Part shown: positions 29,704 to 40,600 of the stretch, piece by piece
How the letters are laid out: every line of letters begins with the position of its first letter
Numbering within the stretch: the stretch's first letter is position 1
NCBI RefSeq assembly: GCF_008807415.1
Contig: NZ_CP043626.1
Span: 6,362,501-6,426,500, forward strand
From: Pseudomonas denitrificans (nom. rej.)
Lineage (GTDB): Bacteria; Pseudomonadota; Gammaproteobacteria; Pseudomonadales; Pseudomonadaceae
Length of the DNA: 64,000 nt
Reading direction: 5' to 3'
The notes under the pieces: model-generated
Told to the model about the DNA's origin: nothing
The model's database searches: none
The model's input: the letters and a program-made list of their open reading frames with translations, nothing else
Translations under genes and position numbers: made by a program

Positions 29704-31242
29704 ATGAACCTACTCAAGTCGCTGGCCGCGGTCAGCTCGATGACCATGATCTCGCGGGTGCTCGGCTTCGTGCGCGACACGATCGTCGCGCGCATGTTCG
29801 GTGCCGGCATGGCGACCGACGCTTTCTTCGTCGCCTTCAAACTGCCCAACCTGCTGCGCCGCATCTTCGCCGAGGGGGCGTTCTCCCAGGCCTTCGTGCC
29901 GATCCTGGCCGAGTACAAGACCCAGCAGGGAGAGGAGGCGACCCGTACCTTCATCGCCTATGTGTCCGGCCTGCTGACCCTGATCCTGGCGCTGGTCACC
30001 GCGCTGGGCATGCTCGCCGCGCCCTGGGTGATCTGGGTGACGGCGCCCGGCTTCGTCGATTCGCCGGAGAAGTTCGAACTCACCAGTGCCCTGCTGCGGG
30101 TGACCTTCCCTTATATCCTGCTGATCTCGCTGGCCTCCCTGGCGGGGGCGATCCTCAATACCTGGAACCGCTTCTCGGTGCCGGCCTTCGTGCCGACTCT
30201 GCTGAACGTCAGCATGATCCTCTTCGCGCTGTTCCTCACGCCGTACTTCGACCCGCCGATCATGGCGCTGGGCTGGGCGGTGCTGGCCGGCGGCCTGGCA
30301 CAGCTGCTCTACCAGCTGCCGCACCTGAAGAAGATCGGCATGCTGGTGCTGCCGCGCATCAACCTGCGCGATTCCGGTGTCTGGCGCGTGCTCAAGCAGA
30401 TGGGCCCGGCGATCCTCGGCGTCTCGGTCAGCCAGATCTCGCTGATCATCAACACCATCTTCGCTTCCTTCCTGGTTGCCGGTTCCGTGTCCTGGATGTA
30501 CTACGCGGATCGGCTGATGGAGCTGCCGTCCGGCGTGCTCGGCGTGGCGCTGGGCACCATCCTGCTGCCGTCGCTGGCCAAGACCTACGCCAGCGACGAC
30601 CGCCACGAGTATTCGCGGCTGATGGACTGGGGCCTGCGCCTGTGCTTCCTGCTGGTGCTGCCGTGCTCCCTGGCGCTGGCGGTTATTGCCGAGCCGCTGA
30701 CCGTCGCGCTGTTCCAGTACGGCAAGTTCAGCGCCCATGACGCCCAGATGACCCAGCATGCGCTGATCGCCTACGCGGTCGGCCTGCTCGGCATCATCCT
30801 GGTGAAGGTACTGGCGCCGGGGTTCTATGCGCGGCAGAACATCAAGACGCCGGTGAAGATCGCGCTGTTTACCCTGGTGTCCACCCAGTTGATGAACCTG
30901 GTGTTCATCGGCCCGCTCAAGCACGCAGGGTTGGCGCTGGCGATCAGCCTGGCGGCCTGTCTGAACGCCGGCCTGCTGTTCTGGCAACTGCGCAAGCAGC
31001 AGTTGTTCGAGCCGCAGGCGGGCTGGGGCAAGTTCATCGCCAAATTAGTCGTAGCTGTACTGGTGATGTGCGCGGTGCTGATCGGCATGATGCACTTCAT
31101 GCCGGCCTGGGATCAGGGCGGCATGCCGATTCGCCTGGTGCGCCTGGGCGCGCTGGTGGTGGCCGGTGTGGTCGCCTATTTCGGTATGCTGGCGATCCTT
31201 GGCTTCCGCTTGCGGGACTTCTCCCGCCGCGCGGTGCTGTAA
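29704..31242 (+). CDS. murJ: Lipid II flippase MurJ
   Basis: Moves the peptidoglycan precursor lipid II across the inner membrane. The 512 residues form about 14 transmembrane helices of the MOP/MviN type. The opening [20 protein letters not shown], then [15 protein letters not shown] and [22 protein letters not shown] (shortened here to its key FxxPNLxRRxFAEGA pattern), is diagnostic. Start at 29704 by family N-terminus; ribosome site weak. It heads the row murJ-ribF-ileS-lspA-fkpB-ispH, although a separate -10 lies before ribF. Confidence 0.97.
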   Translation: MNLLKSLAAVSSMTMISRVLGFVRDTIVARMFGAGMATDAFFVAFKLPNLLRRIFAEGAFSQAFVPILAEYKTQQGEEATRTFIAYVSGLLTLILALVTALGMLAAPWVIWVTAPGFVDSPEKFELTSALLRVTFPYILLISLASLAGAILNTWNRFSVPAFVPTLLNVSMILFALFLTPYFDPPIMALGWAVLAGGLAQLLYQLPHLKKIGMLVLPRINLRDSGVWRVLKQMGPAILGVSVSQISLIINTIFASFLVAGSVSWMYYADRLMELPSGVLGVALGTILLPSLAKTYASDDRHEYSRLMDWGLRLCFLLVLPCSLALAVIAEPLTVALFQYGKFSAHDAQMTQHALIAYAVGLLGIILVKVLAPGFYARQNIKTPVKIALFTLVSTQLMNLVFIGPLKHAGLALAISLAACLNAGLLFWQLRKQQLFEPQAGWGKFIAKLVVAVLVMCAVLIGMMHFMPAWDQGGMPIRLVRLGALVVAGVVAYFGMLAILGFRLRDFSRRAVL

Positions 31243-31314
31243 CCTTCGCCGGGCAAAGCATTGCATCGGTTTGCGGCGACGGCATTTTGCCTGTCGCATG
31301 GCAACGGGTGCAGG

Positions 31315-31320
31315 TATAAT
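31315..31320 (+). promoter_or_regulatory. Possible -10 element upstream of ribF
   Basis: A perfect TATAAT 29 bases before the ribF ATG. TTGCCT at 31288 would be 21 bases away, too far for a good -35, so the promoter is only tentative. Confidence 0.4.
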
Positions 31321-31348
31321 CGACCACTTTCTGAGCAATACGCGCGCT

Positions 31349-32287
31349 ATGCAGCTGCTTCGAGGCCTTCACAACCTGCGGCCCCTGTCCGGGGGCTGTG
31401 TCGCCACCATCGGTAACTTCGACGGCGTCCATCTCGGCCACCAGGCGATCCTGGGGCGTCTGCGCGAGCGGTCGCTGGAGCTGGGCGTGCCCAGCTGCGT
31501 GGTGATCTTCGAGCCGCAGCCGCGCGAATACTTCGCTCCCGATGCCGCTCCGGTGCGCCTGACGCGCCTGCGCGAGAAGCTCGAACTGCTGCGCCAGTAC
31601 GGCGTCGACTTCGTTCTCTGCCTGGCCTTCAACCGCCGTCTGCGCGAGTTGTCGGCCGCCGAGTTCGTCCGCCAGGTGCTGGTGGAGGGCCTGCGGGTCC
31701 GCCATCTGGAAGTGGGCGACGATTTCCGCTTCGGCTGCGACCGCTCCGGCGACTTCGCCTTCCTGGTCAACGCCAGCGCGGAGCAGGGCTTCACCGTCGA
31801 AGCCGCGACCACCGTGGAAGTCGACGGCATGCGCGTGAGCAGCTCGCGTATCCGCAAGGACCTGGCCGATGGCGACCTGCATAGGGTCGAGCGCCTGCTG
31901 GGTCGTCCGTACAGCCTGGGCGGCCGCGTGCTGCACGGGCAGAAGCTGGGTCGCACGCTGGGCTCGCCCACCGCGAACATCCAGCTCAAGCGCCGCAAGG
32001 CGCCGCTCAACGGCGTTTACCTGGTCAGCACGATGGTGGCTGGCCAGCGCCGCAACGGGGTTGCCAACATCGGCACCCGACCGTCTGTGAATGGCGACGG
32101 CCGGCCCCACCTGGAAGTGCATCTGCTGGATTTCGCTGGCGATCTCTACGGCCAGCATCTGGACATCACTTTCCACCAGAAGCTGCGTGATGAGCAGCGT
32201 TTCGCCTCGCTCGAGGCACTCAAGGCGGCCATCCTCGCCGACATCGCCGCCGCCCGGGCCTACTGGCTGGGCCAACCGCTTGATTGA
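31349..32287 (+). CDS. ribF: Bifunctional riboflavin kinase / FAD synthetase
   Basis: Phosphorylates riboflavin to FMN and adenylylates FMN to FAD. The 312 residues have the N-terminal nucleotidyltransferase domain (TIGNFDGVHLGHQAI, SSSRIRKDLADGD) and the C-terminal kinase domain (GRTLGSPTANI, GVANIGTRPSVNGDGRPHLE). The ATG at 31349 matches family N-termini (MQLLRGLHNLRP). ileS follows after 21 bases, a widely conserved neighbourhood. Confidence 0.96.
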   Translation: MQLLRGLHNLRPLSGGCVATIGNFDGVHLGHQAILGRLRERSLELGVPSCVVIFEPQPREYFAPDAAPVRLTRLREKLELLRQYGVDFVLCLAFNRRLRELSAAEFVRQVLVEGLRVRHLEVGDDFRFGCDRSGDFAFLVNASAEQGFTVEAATTVEVDGMRVSSSRIRKDLADGDLHRVERLLGRPYSLGGRVLHGQKLGRTLGSPTANIQLKRRKAPLNGVYLVSTMVAGQRRNGVANIGTRPSVNGDGRPHLEVHLLDFAGDLYGQHLDITFHQKLRDEQRFASLEALKAAILADIAAARAYWLGQPLD

Positions 32288-32308
32288 AGATCCTGAACAG
32301 GCCCTGAG

Positions 32309-35143
32309 ATGACCGATTACAAAGCCACTCTGAACCTTCCCGAAACCGACTTCCCGATGAAAGCCGGCCTGCCGCAGCGCGAGCCGCAGACCCTGAAGCT
32401 CTGGAACGACATTGGCCTGTACCAGAAGCTGCGGAAGATTGGCGAAGGTCGCCCGAAATTCATCCTGCACGATGGCCCGCCCTACGCCAACGGCAGCATC
32501 CACATCGGTCACGCGGTCAACAAGATCCTCAAGGACATCATCGTCCGTTCCAAGACCCTGGCCGGCTACGACGCCCCCTATGTGCCGGGCTGGGACTGCC
32601 ATGGCCTGCCGATCGAGCACAAGGTCGAGACCACCCACGGCAAGAACCTGCCGGCGGACAAGACCCGCGAACTGTGCCGCGAATACGCCGCCGAGCAGAT
32701 CGAGGGGCAGAAGGCCGACTTCATCCGTCTGGGCGTGCTGGGCGAATGGGACAATCCCTACAAGACCATGAACTTCTCCAACGAGGCCGGCGAAATCCGC
32801 GCGCTCGCCGAGATGGTCAAGCAAGGCTTCGTGTTCAAGGGCCTGAAGCCGGTGAACTGGTGCTTCGACTGTGGCTCGGCCCTGGCCGAGGCGGAAGTCG
32901 AGTACGCCGACAAGAAGTCCGACGCCATCGACGTCGCCTTCCCGGTGGAAGACGCTGACAAGCTGGCCGCCGCCTTCGGTCTGGCCAGCCTGCCCAAGCC
33001 GACTGCCATCGTCATCTGGACCACCACCCCCTGGACCATCCCGGCCAACCAGGCGCTGAACGTCCATCCCGAATTCACCTACGCACTGGTGGATGTCGGC
33101 GATCGCCTGCTGGTGCTGGCCGAGGAACTGGTCGAGTCGAGCCTGGCGCGCTACGGCCTGGAAGGCAAGGTCATCGCCACCGCCCAGGGCGAGGCGCTGG
33201 ACCTGATCCGCTTCCGTCACCCGTTCTACGAGCGCTTCTCGCCGGTCTACCTGGCCGAGTACGTCGAGCTGGGCGCCGGCACCGGCGTGGTTCACTCCGC
33301 CCCGGCCTACGGCGAGGACGACTTCCGTACCTGCAAGCAGTACGGCATGAGCAATGACGACATCCTCAGCCCGGTGCAGAGCAATGGCGTCTATGTGGCC
33401 GACCTGCCGTTCTTCGGCGGCCAGTTCATCTGGAAGGCCAACCCGAATATCGTCGCCAAGCTCGATGAAGTCGGCGCGCTGCTCAAGCACGCCAGCATCA
33501 GCCACAGCTACATGCACTGCTGGCGCCACAAGACCCCGCTGATCTACCGCGCCACCGCGCAGTGGTTCGTCGGCATGGACAAGCAGCCGCAGACCGGTGC
33601 CACCCTGCGCGAGCGCGCGCTGGAGGCCATCACCCAGACCGAATTCGTGCCCACCTGGGGCCAGGCGCGCCTGCATGGCATGATCGCCGGCCGTCCGGAC
33701 TGGTGCATCTCGCGTCAGCGCAACTGGGGCGTACCGATCCCGTTCTTCCTGCACAAGGCCACCGGTGAACTGCACCCGCGCACCGTCGAGCTGATGGAAG
33801 CCGTCGCCCAGCGCGTCGAGAAGGAAGGCATCGAGGCCTGGTTCAAGCTCGACGCCGCCGAACTGCTGGGCGATGAAGCCGCGCAGTACGACAAGATCAA
33901 CGACACCCTGGACGTCTGGTTCGACTCCGGCACCACCCACTGGCACGTGCTGCGCGGCTCCCATGCCGAGTTGGGCCACACCAGCGGTCCGGCCGCCGAC
34001 CTCTACCTGGAAGGCTCCGACCAGCACCGCGGCTGGTTCCACTCCTCGCTGCTGACCGGCTGCGCCATCGACGGCCACGCGCCGTACCGCCAGCTGCTGA
34101 CCCACGGCTTCACCGTGGACGAGTCCGGCCGCAAGATGTCCAAGTCCCTGGGCAACACCGTGGTGCCGCAGACCGTGATCGACAGCATGGGTGCCGACAT
34201 CCTGCGCCTGTGGGTTGCGTCCACCGACTACTCCGGCGAGATCGCCGTTTCCCAGCAGATCCTCCAGCGCAGCGCCGACGCCTATCGTCGTATCCGCAAT
34301 ACCACGCGCTTCCTGCTGTCCAACCTGTCCGGCTTCGACCCGGCCAAGGACCTGCTGCCCAACGACCAACTGCTGGCCCTGGACCGCTGGGCCATCGACC
34401 GCGCGCTGCAGCTGCAGCGCGAGCTGGAAGAGGCCTACCGCGACTACCGCTTCTGGAACGTTTACTCCAAGGTGCACAACTTCTGCGTGCAGGAGCTGGG
34501 CGGCTTCTACCTGGACATCATCAAGGACCGCCAGTACACCACCCAGGAGAACAGCGTCGCCCGCCGTTCCTGCCAGACTGCGCTGTTCCACATCGCCGAG
34601 GCCCTGGTGCGCTGGATCGCGCCGATCATGGCCTTCACTGCCGAAGAGATCTGGAGCTTCATGCCGGGCGAGCGCGCCGAATCGGTGATGCTGAGCACCT
34701 GGTACGACGGTCTCTCCGAGCTGCCGGCCGACGCCGAGCTGGACCGCGCCTACTGGGATGAAATCATGGCTGCCAAGGCTGCCGTGAACAAGGAACTGGA
34801 GAACCTGCGCAGCGCCAAGACCATCGGTGGCAACCTGCAGGCCGAGATCACCCTCTACGCCGAAGACTCCCTGGCCAAGCGCCTGGAGAAACTGGGCAAC
34901 GAGCTGCGCTTCGTGCTGATTACTTCCGCCGCCACCGTTGCGCCGCTGGCCGATGCGCCGGCCGATGCGGTCGAGAGCGAACTGCCGGGCCTGAAGCTGA
35001 AGGTGGTCAAGTCCGCCCATGCCAAGTGCGGCCGTTGCTGGCACTTCCGCGCCGACGTGGGCAGCCACGCCGCGCACCCGGAACTGTGTGGTCGCTGCGT
35101 CGAGAACATCGATGGCGCGGGCGAGGTGCGTCACTATGCCTAA
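32309..35143 (+). CDS. ileS: Isoleucyl-tRNA synthetase
   Basis: Class I synthetase charging tRNA-Ile. The 944 residues include HIGH ([12 protein letters not shown] near 66), the CP1 editing domain, KMSKS ([11 protein letters not shown] near 605) and a C-terminal zinc site with two CxxC pairs ([13 protein letters not shown]). This is the bacterial, mupirocin-sensitive type. The stop overlaps the lspA start by 8 bases. Confidence 0.98.
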   Translation: MTDYKATLNLPETDFPMKAGLPQREPQTLKLWNDIGLYQKLRKIGEGRPKFILHDGPPYANGSIHIGHAVNKILKDIIVRSKTLAGYDAPYVPGWDCHGLPIEHKVETTHGKNLPADKTRELCREYAAEQIEGQKADFIRLGVLGEWDNPYKTMNFSNEAGEIRALAEMVKQGFVFKGLKPVNWCFDCGSALAEAEVEYADKKSDAIDVAFPVEDADKLAAAFGLASLPKPTAIVIWTTTPWTIPANQALNVHPEFTYALVDVGDRLLVLAEELVESSLARYGLEGKVIATAQGEALDLIRFRHPFYERFSPVYLAEYVELGAGTGVVHSAPAYGEDDFRTCKQYGMSNDDILSPVQSNGVYVADLPFFGGQFIWKANPNIVAKLDEVGALLKHASISHSYMHCWRHKTPLIYRATAQWFVGMDKQPQTGATLRERALEAITQTEFVPTWGQARLHGMIAGRPDWCISRQRNWGVPIPFFLHKATGELHPRTVELMEAVAQRVEKEGIEAWFKLDAAELLGDEAAQYDKINDTLDVWFDSGTTHWHVLRGSHAELGHTSGPAADLYLEGSDQHRGWFHSSLLTGCAIDGHAPYRQLLTHGFTVDESGRKMSKSLGNTVVPQTVIDSMGADILRLWVASTDYSGEIAVSQQILQRSADAYRRIRNTTRFLLSNLSGFDPAKDLLPNDQLLALDRWAIDRALQLQRELEEAYRDYRFWNVYSKVHNFCVQELGGFYLDIIKDRQYTTQENSVARRSCQTALFHIAEALVRWIAPIMAFTAEEIWSFMPGERAESVMLSTWYDGLSELPADAELDRAYWDEIMAAKAAVNKELENLRSAKTIGGNLQAEITLYAEDSLAKRLEKLGNELRFVLITSAATVAPLADAPADAVESELPGLKLKVVKSAHAKCGRCWHFRADVGSHAAHPELCGRCVENIDGAGEVRHYA

Positions 35144-35645
35144 CGCCGATCGCTTCGGCCGCCTGCCCTGGCTGTGGATCACCGTGGTAGTGTTCGTTCT
35201 GGATCAGGTCACCAAGGCCTTCTTCCAGTCTGAGCTGACCATGTACCAGCAGATCGTGGTCATTCCCGACCTGTTCAGCTGGACCCTGGCCTACAACACC
35301 GGCGCCGCGTTCAGCTTCCTGGCCGACAGCTCGGGCTGGCAGCGCTGGCTGTTCGCGCTGATCGCCATCGTGGTCAGTGTCGTGCTGGTGGTCTGGCTCA
35401 AGCGCTTGAAGCGCGGTGAGACCTGGCTGGCCATCGCCCTGGCCCTGGTGCTGGGCGGCGCGCTGGGCAACCTGTACGACCGCATGGTCCTGGGGCACGT
35501 GGTGGACTTTATCCTCGTGCACTGGCAGGACCGCTGGCGCTTCCCGGCCTTCAACCTGGCCGACAGCGCCATCACCGTCGGCGCCATCATGCTGGCGCTG
35601 GATATGTTCAAATCGAAGAATTCCGGAGAGACCGCCAATGGTTGA
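35136..35645 (+). CDS. lspA: Lipoprotein signal peptidase (SPase II)
   Basis: Inner-membrane aspartyl protease that cleaves prolipoproteins. The 169 residues have four membrane helices and the two catalytic aspartates in [15 protein letters not shown] and [11 protein letters not shown]. The ATG at 35136 lies within the end of ileS and matches the family N-terminus. The stop overlaps fkpB by 8 bases, giving a tightly coupled ileS-lspA-fkpB unit. Confidence 0.97.
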   Translation: MPNADRFGRLPWLWITVVVFVLDQVTKAFFQSELTMYQQIVVIPDLFSWTLAYNTGAAFSFLADSSGWQRWLFALIAIVVSVVLVVWLKRLKRGETWLAIALALVLGGALGNLYDRMVLGHVVDFILVHWQDRWRFPAFNLADSAITVGAIMLALDMFKSKNSGETANG

Positions 35646-36090
35646 TTCCTCTGACACCATTCAGCGCATCGGCGGCGACTCGAAGGTCACCCTGCATTTC
35701 GCCCTGAAGCTCGACGACGGCAACATCGTCGACAGTACCTTCGACAAGCAGCCGGCCACTTTCAAGGTCGGCGACGGCAACCTGCTGCCGGGCTTCGAGC
35801 AGGCGCTGTTCGGCCTGAAGGCCGGCGACAAGCGTACCCTGAGCATCGAGCCGGAGCAGGGCTTCGGCCAGCCGAACCCGGCCAACGTGCAGGTGATGCC
35901 GCGCGACCAGTTCCAGGACATGGAACTGGCCGAGGGGCTGCTGGTGATCTTCAACGATGCCGCCAAGACCGAACTGCCGGGCGTCGTGAAAGAGTTCGAC
36001 GAGCAGCACGTCACCATCGACTTCAACCATCCGCTGGCCGGTAAAACGCTAGCGTTCGAAGTCGATATCATCGACGTACAACCAGCCTGA
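35638..36090 (+). CDS. fkpB: FKBP-type peptidyl-prolyl isomerase FkpB/SlyD-like
   Basis: A 150-residue SlyD-type prolyl isomerase. The FKBP half shows VTLHFALKLDDGNIVDSTFD and FKVGDGNLLPGFEQALFGLK; the insert-in-flap chaperone domain follows (PRDQFQDMELAEGLLVIFND), and the FKBP strand FEVDIIDVQ ends it. It lacks the His-rich metal tail of SlyD itself. The ATG at 35638 overlaps the lspA stop. Confidence 0.94.
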   Translation: MVDSSDTIQRIGGDSKVTLHFALKLDDGNIVDSTFDKQPATFKVGDGNLLPGFEQALFGLKAGDKRTLSIEPEQGFGQPNPANVQVMPRDQFQDMELAEGLLVIFNDAAKTELPGVVKEFDEQHVTIDFNHPLAGKTLAFEVDIIDVQPA

Positions 36091-36095
36091 TTGGC

Positions 36096-36124
36096 TGCAC
36101 GGCCCGCCGCTGGCGGGCCGTTGC
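36096..36124 (+). terminator. Hairpin between fkpB and ispH
   Basis: TGCACGGCCCGCC-GCT-GGCGGGCCGTTGCA is a long GC-rich stem with no T run. It may weaken read-through to ispH rather than stop it. Confidence 0.45.
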
Positions 36125-36187
36125 ACTTGAGGCGAAGTATTCCTACCGGCCCCTCGTGGGCCGGCTTGCGTAGCACCCGAGGCCACC

Positions 36188-37132
36188 ATGCAAATCAAAC
36201 TCGCCAATCCCCGCGGCTTCTGCGCCGGCGTCGACCGGGCGATCGAGATCGTCAACCGCGCCCTCGATGTCTTCGGCCCGCCGATCTATGTGCGCCATGA
36301 AGTGGTGCACAACAAGTTCGTGGTGGAGAACCTGCGCAACCGCGGCGCCGTGTTCGTCGAGGAGCTTGACCAGGTGCCGGACGACACCATCGTCATCTTC
36401 AGCGCCCACGGCGTTTCCCAGGCGGTACGCAAGGAAGCCGAGAACCGTGGCCTGAAAGTCTTCGATGCCACCTGCCCGCTGGTGACCAAGGTGCACCTGG
36501 AAGTCGTGCGCTACAGCCGCGACGGCCACGAATGCATCCTGATCGGCCACGAAGGCCATCCGGAAGTGGAAGGCACCATGGGCCAATACGATGCCTCCAA
36601 TGGCGGCACCATCTACCTGGTGGAAGACGAGGCAGACGTTGCCGCGCTGGAAGTGCGCAACCCCGAGGCGCTGCACTTCGTCACCCAGACCACCCTGTCG
36701 ATGGACGACACTTCCAAGGTGATCGACGCCCTGCGTGCGAAATTCCCCGCGATCATGGGGCCGCGCAAGAACGACATCTGCTACGCCACCCAGAACCGCC
36801 AGGATGCGGTGAAGGAGCTGGCCGACCAGTGCGACCTGGTGCTGGTGGTCGGCAGCCCGAACAGCTCCAACTCCAACCGCCTGCGCGAGCTGGCCGAGCG
36901 TATGGGCACCCCCGGCTACCTGATCGACGGCGCCGAGGACATGCAGAAGGAGTGGTTCGAGGGCGTGCAGCGCATAGGCATCACTGCCGGCGCTTCGGCT
37001 CCGGAGGTGCTGGTGCGCGGTGTGATCCAGCAACTGCGTGACTGGGGTGCGGAGCCTGAAGTCGAGCTGGATGGGCGGGAAGAGAACATTACCTTCTCGA
37101 TGCCCAAGGAGCTGCGGCTCAAGGCGATATAG
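36188..37132 (+). CDS. ispH: 4-hydroxy-3-methylbut-2-enyl diphosphate reductase
   Basis: Last step of the MEP isoprenoid pathway, making IPP and DMAPP; an iron-sulphur enzyme. The 314 residues hold cluster cysteines in [11 protein letters not shown] (Cys12), [11 protein letters not shown] (about Cys96) and [11 protein letters not shown] (about Cys197), plus [10 protein letters not shown]. Start at 36188 matches the family. Last gene of the murJ-ispH row, closed by a strong terminator. Confidence 0.97.
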   Translation: MQIKLANPRGFCAGVDRAIEIVNRALDVFGPPIYVRHEVVHNKFVVENLRNRGAVFVEELDQVPDDTIVIFSAHGVSQAVRKEAENRGLKVFDATCPLVTKVHLEVVRYSRDGHECILIGHEGHPEVEGTMGQYDASNGGTIYLVEDEADVAALEVRNPEALHFVTQTTLSMDDTSKVIDALRAKFPAIMGPRKNDICYATQNRQDAVKELADQCDLVLVVGSPNSSNSNRLRELAERMGTPGYLIDGAEDMQKEWFEGVQRIGITAGASAPEVLVRGVIQQLRDWGAEPEVELDGREENITFSMPKELRLKAI

Positions 37133-37146
37133 ATTTCGCGAGGATT

Positions 37147-37176
37147 AAAAAAGGTCGGCAATTGCCGACCTTTTTT
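37147..37176. terminator. Bidirectional terminator between ispH and pilE
   Basis: AAAAAAGGTCGGCA-ATTGCCGACCTTTTTT, symmetrical with A and T tracts, between convergent genes. Confidence 0.92.
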
Positions 37177-37180
37177 GTTT

Positions 37181-37594
37181 TCAGATGCCGTTACAGGAGC
37201 CCCATTTGGTTGCCAACTCCCCGGTACCACCGCGGGCACCGGTCGAGCTGAGGGTAAGGGTGCCCTTGCTCCGCAGACGCCCCCCGGTGGTGGGCGTGGC
37301 GGTCAGGGTATAGCTGGTGGCATCCGACGCGCTGACTGCGATAGTCGCATCCTTGGCGGAGCCGTCTACGGGGCTGGACGCGTAGCCACCCAGGTTGGCG
37401 CCGGAATAGGTGTTGTTCTGCGCCCGGAATCGCTCCATCACATTGCCTGCACCTACCAGAACACTCTTGGCATTCTCGCAGGCCGCACGCCGGACATAGC
37501 CCTGGTAGCTCGGCAGGGCTATCGCAGTCAGGATGCCCACCACGATGACGGCCATCATCAGCTCGAGGAGGGTGAAGCCGGTTTGTCGTTTCAT
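37181..37594 (-). CDS. pilE: Type IV minor pilin PilE
   Basis: A 137-residue prepilin: leader MKRQTG, then FTLLELMMAVIVVGILTAIA with Glu5 and a hydrophobic helix, cut and methylated by PilD. The beta-rich globular part has a C-terminal disulphide pair (Cys about 39 and the SCNGI near the end). AAGGA is upstream of the start. It is the last gene of the minor-pilin operon. The small pilY2 gene that P. aeruginosa carries between pilY1 and pilE is missing. Confidence 0.92.
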   Translation of the reverse strand: MKRQTGFTLLELMMAVIVVGILTAIALPSYQGYVRRAACENAKSVLVGAGNVMERFRAQNNTYSGANLGGYASSPVDGSAKDATIAVSASDATSYTLTATPTTGGRLRSKGTLTLSSTGARGGTGELATKWGSCNGI

Positions 37595-37611
37595 TACGAG
37601 ATTTCCTTATG

Positions 37612-37632
37612 GCGGGTGTCGAGCACCCGCCT
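37612..37632 (-). terminator. Hairpin between pilY1 and pilE
   Basis: GGCGGGTG-TCGAG-CACCCGCC, an 8-bp stem just after the pilY1 stop and before the pilE ribosome site. No T run; it may attenuate or stabilise the mRNA. Confidence 0.45.
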
Positions 37633-37636
37633 TGCA

Positions 37637-40600
37637 TCAAGGATTGTTGGTGTCTATCCAGTAGGTTTTGCCCAGTGGCGGCATCGGGATCTTCTTGGGA
37701 TCGATGGACGGGTCGGGCAGGACGTAGCAATCGTTGCCTGTGCAGTACAACTGCGGGTCGCCGGAAATACCTTCACTGTTGCTGTTGGTATAGCGATCAG
37801 AGTAAGTGCCGCTACCGCCAACTGGCACCGAAACCGGCGTGGCGTCCAGTAGCCGTACTCCGTAGGAGCGGTTGCGTCCGACCGACGCCTTGCATAGGGC
37901 GTTCGCCGAATTGGGCTCATAGGTGTTGAAGTACAGTTGCCCGCCTGCAGTGAGGGCACGCGACAGGACTTTCTCGCCACTGGCCTTCAAGGCGATATAC
38001 CAGCCGCCGGAAGTAGACGCGAAGGCATCTGCCGCCGCCTGCTTGGCCGTGGCGTCCGTGCCCTGCACCAGGTTCTCGGTGGCGTTGTACAGGCTGCTTT
38101 CGGTCAAGGTGCCTTCGCTGGTAGTTGCTGCTGGCTTGACCAGAACGGAGGTGCGGAAAGCGTAGAAGCGATCCTGAATCACTTGGTTCAATGGATGCCC
38201 GCGGTAACCACTGCCGATATTGATGCTCAGTGCCGGGGTGCCTTTGACATTCAGCAGTGCGACGTCCGGCTCATGGTAGAAGCGCCGTGCAGCCGCGGCG
38301 GAGGTGCCGCCGATGCTGGCGAATACGCCATCATTGGAAGTGCCTGCGGGAGTGATGAGGTTGGCACCGCTCTGGCCGTTATTGATATAGAAGCGCCAGA
38401 CCTGTCCGCCCATGTCGCCAACGAAGAACTGGTCGGCAAGGTGTTCCGAATCGCTGACCAGCGCTCCGCTGGCATCCTTCTGAATGTCGATGACGCGGAC
38501 CGAGCTGGGCATGCTATAGCGCATCTTCGCCAGGGTGGCTGTGTGACCGGTAGCATTGCTTGCTGACCAGATCAGTCCGCCGGTACGGGCGTTGACGATG
38601 TAAATAGCGTTACCCTGAGTATCGACGGTATAGACGCTGTCGCCATTGTTGAGCGTGTCCTGGTTCGGGTCATAGCCGCCAGCAAAGATCAGGACATCGG
38701 TCAGTGTCCCGCCGACGTTGATACGGGTTTTCACCGGTGCTGACCACGTCTGCCCCAGTTTTGTGAAGCTGCCGGAGCCACCGTTGATCTGCCAGAGGAG
38801 CTTGGGATTAGCCTTGTCGGTGATGTCCATCGCGTAGATGTTCCGCCCCCGCGGCCCATGGTGGCGTAGGCATAGACGAACTCGCCGTCGTTCAGTCCGC
38901 TGGTGGTGCGGGCTGTTGGGTCGCCATAGATCACCCCATTGTTGTTGGCGTCGTTGACCCAGACCGTCACGCTGCTGTCCATGCCATAGCGTCGCGGTTT
39001 CTGCGAAGTGGAACGGTCATCTGCGCGCAGGAGATCAATGTTGGGTAGCAGTGCCTCCGGTATGAAGCCGAACTGTTCTACGCCGCTCGAAGTATCGAAC
39101 AACTGCACGAAGCCTTCGTTGGTGCCGACGATGGCGTACTGATCGGCATTGTCCTCGCCCGAGCTGGTGAGACATTGACCTGCACTGTTGTAACCCTTGC
39201 AGCCGTAAGTGAAGAGGCGAGGCGTGGAGTGGATCATGTCGCCAAGGGCGTTGCGGGCCGTCGTGCCGTTGCTGTCCAGGCCGCGGATGTAGTTGATCGC
39301 CTGATCCTTGAGGGTGGCGTTTCCTACCTCGAACATTGTGGTGGTGAGGTTGGTGTTGTTGGTCAGCAGCTTGTACGCATTGGCGTTCAGGTTCACTCCG
39401 CCGCTGGGGACCGCGCCGTAATAGGTAAACAGCTTGCGGTCCGCCGGTGCCTGCAGTTTGTGCGCTGCGCCACCTTTTGCGATGTCGTTACCGTCGCGCC
39501 CATTGTCCGGGTCAGGCCAGTAGCTCTGGGCGTTGCTCTTGAAGAAGCCGGTGTTGGGATCAATAGCTGCGGCCCCGTCGGCATCGACGATGGTAGCGAC
39601 GCCATTTTCTGTCTTCAGGCGATAGCGTTTCAGGTTTCCAGGCCAGCGATCGGTTGCCGAGGGGCGGAAGAGGGCGAAGTACAGCTGGTCCTTGTTGTCC
39701 TGGCGGTTGAAGCTGTTCACCGGGGCGCTTGAGTTGACAAACGTGGTGTTGGTCGCCAGCGCCTCCTGGAGGATCGCATTGAAGGCTTTCGCCAGGTCGC
39801 TCGCATTGTTGGCGGTGTAGCTCGTGCCGCCACCATTGTGGGCTAGATCGTCCAGGAAGGTCTGCGCCTGCTGGTTGGCCTGCAAGGCGAAGCCAATGGT
39901 GTGGGTGGTGACGAAGTTGTTGCCGTCGAAGTCGGTCTGGTCAGTGGTGGCCAACCAGCGTGTGAGTTCTCGCCCGCACAACTCATCGTCGTTCGAGTTG
40001 CCGCAGGACGTGCCGGTCATGTTGGCGATGCCGCGAGTTGCTGTCGTGGTATTGCCGTTGGCCTGGCCATCGGTCAGCAACACCATGAAGGTCGCCTGAC
40101 AGGCGCTGGTAATGGGGCTGGTGTTGGTGTTGTTGTGCTTGGTCGGCAGTTGGGTGAGATACCCGGCGGCCTCGTAAAGAGCTGGCACGAGTGGTGTACC
40201 GCCATCCGCAGTCATGTTCTGCACCAGGTCATTGGTGTAGTTGCGGATGGTGTAGCTGTTGCTTCCCAGGCCGCCGGTCTGCAGCTTGATGTTCAGTTTG
40301 ATGGCATCGGCCGGACTGTTTTCATAGGTGCGCAAGGTCAGGTTGCTGGTGCTGGGCTGGGTCAGGAAAACGCTGAGGGCGTTACCGTCGACCCAGTTGT
40401 TGCTAGTGGCGAAAACGCTCTGCAGGTTGGTCACCAACCCGGCTGCCTTACAGGTGACCGGAATACCGGGGCCAGTACTGGTAAAGGTGCAACTGGTGCC
40501 TGCGGTCTTGCTGCGCGAGCCCAGGTTGTTGTCTGCGGCGCTGAAGGCGGCCGAGTTGGCGCTGCGTTCGAAGCTCACGTTGACGGTGCCGGTGGTGCCC

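Noticed and set aside
31097..35182. A 1361-codon open frame on the minus strand across ribF and ileS
   Set aside because: It is the antisense of GC-rich coding sequence. The plus strand encodes complete, motif-bearing RibF, IleS and LspA; the minus frame has no recognisable domains and is biased in composition as mirror frames are.
37594..37637. A pilY2 gene between pilY1 and pilE
   Set aside because: Only 42 bases separate the two genes, containing a hairpin and the pilE ribosome site.
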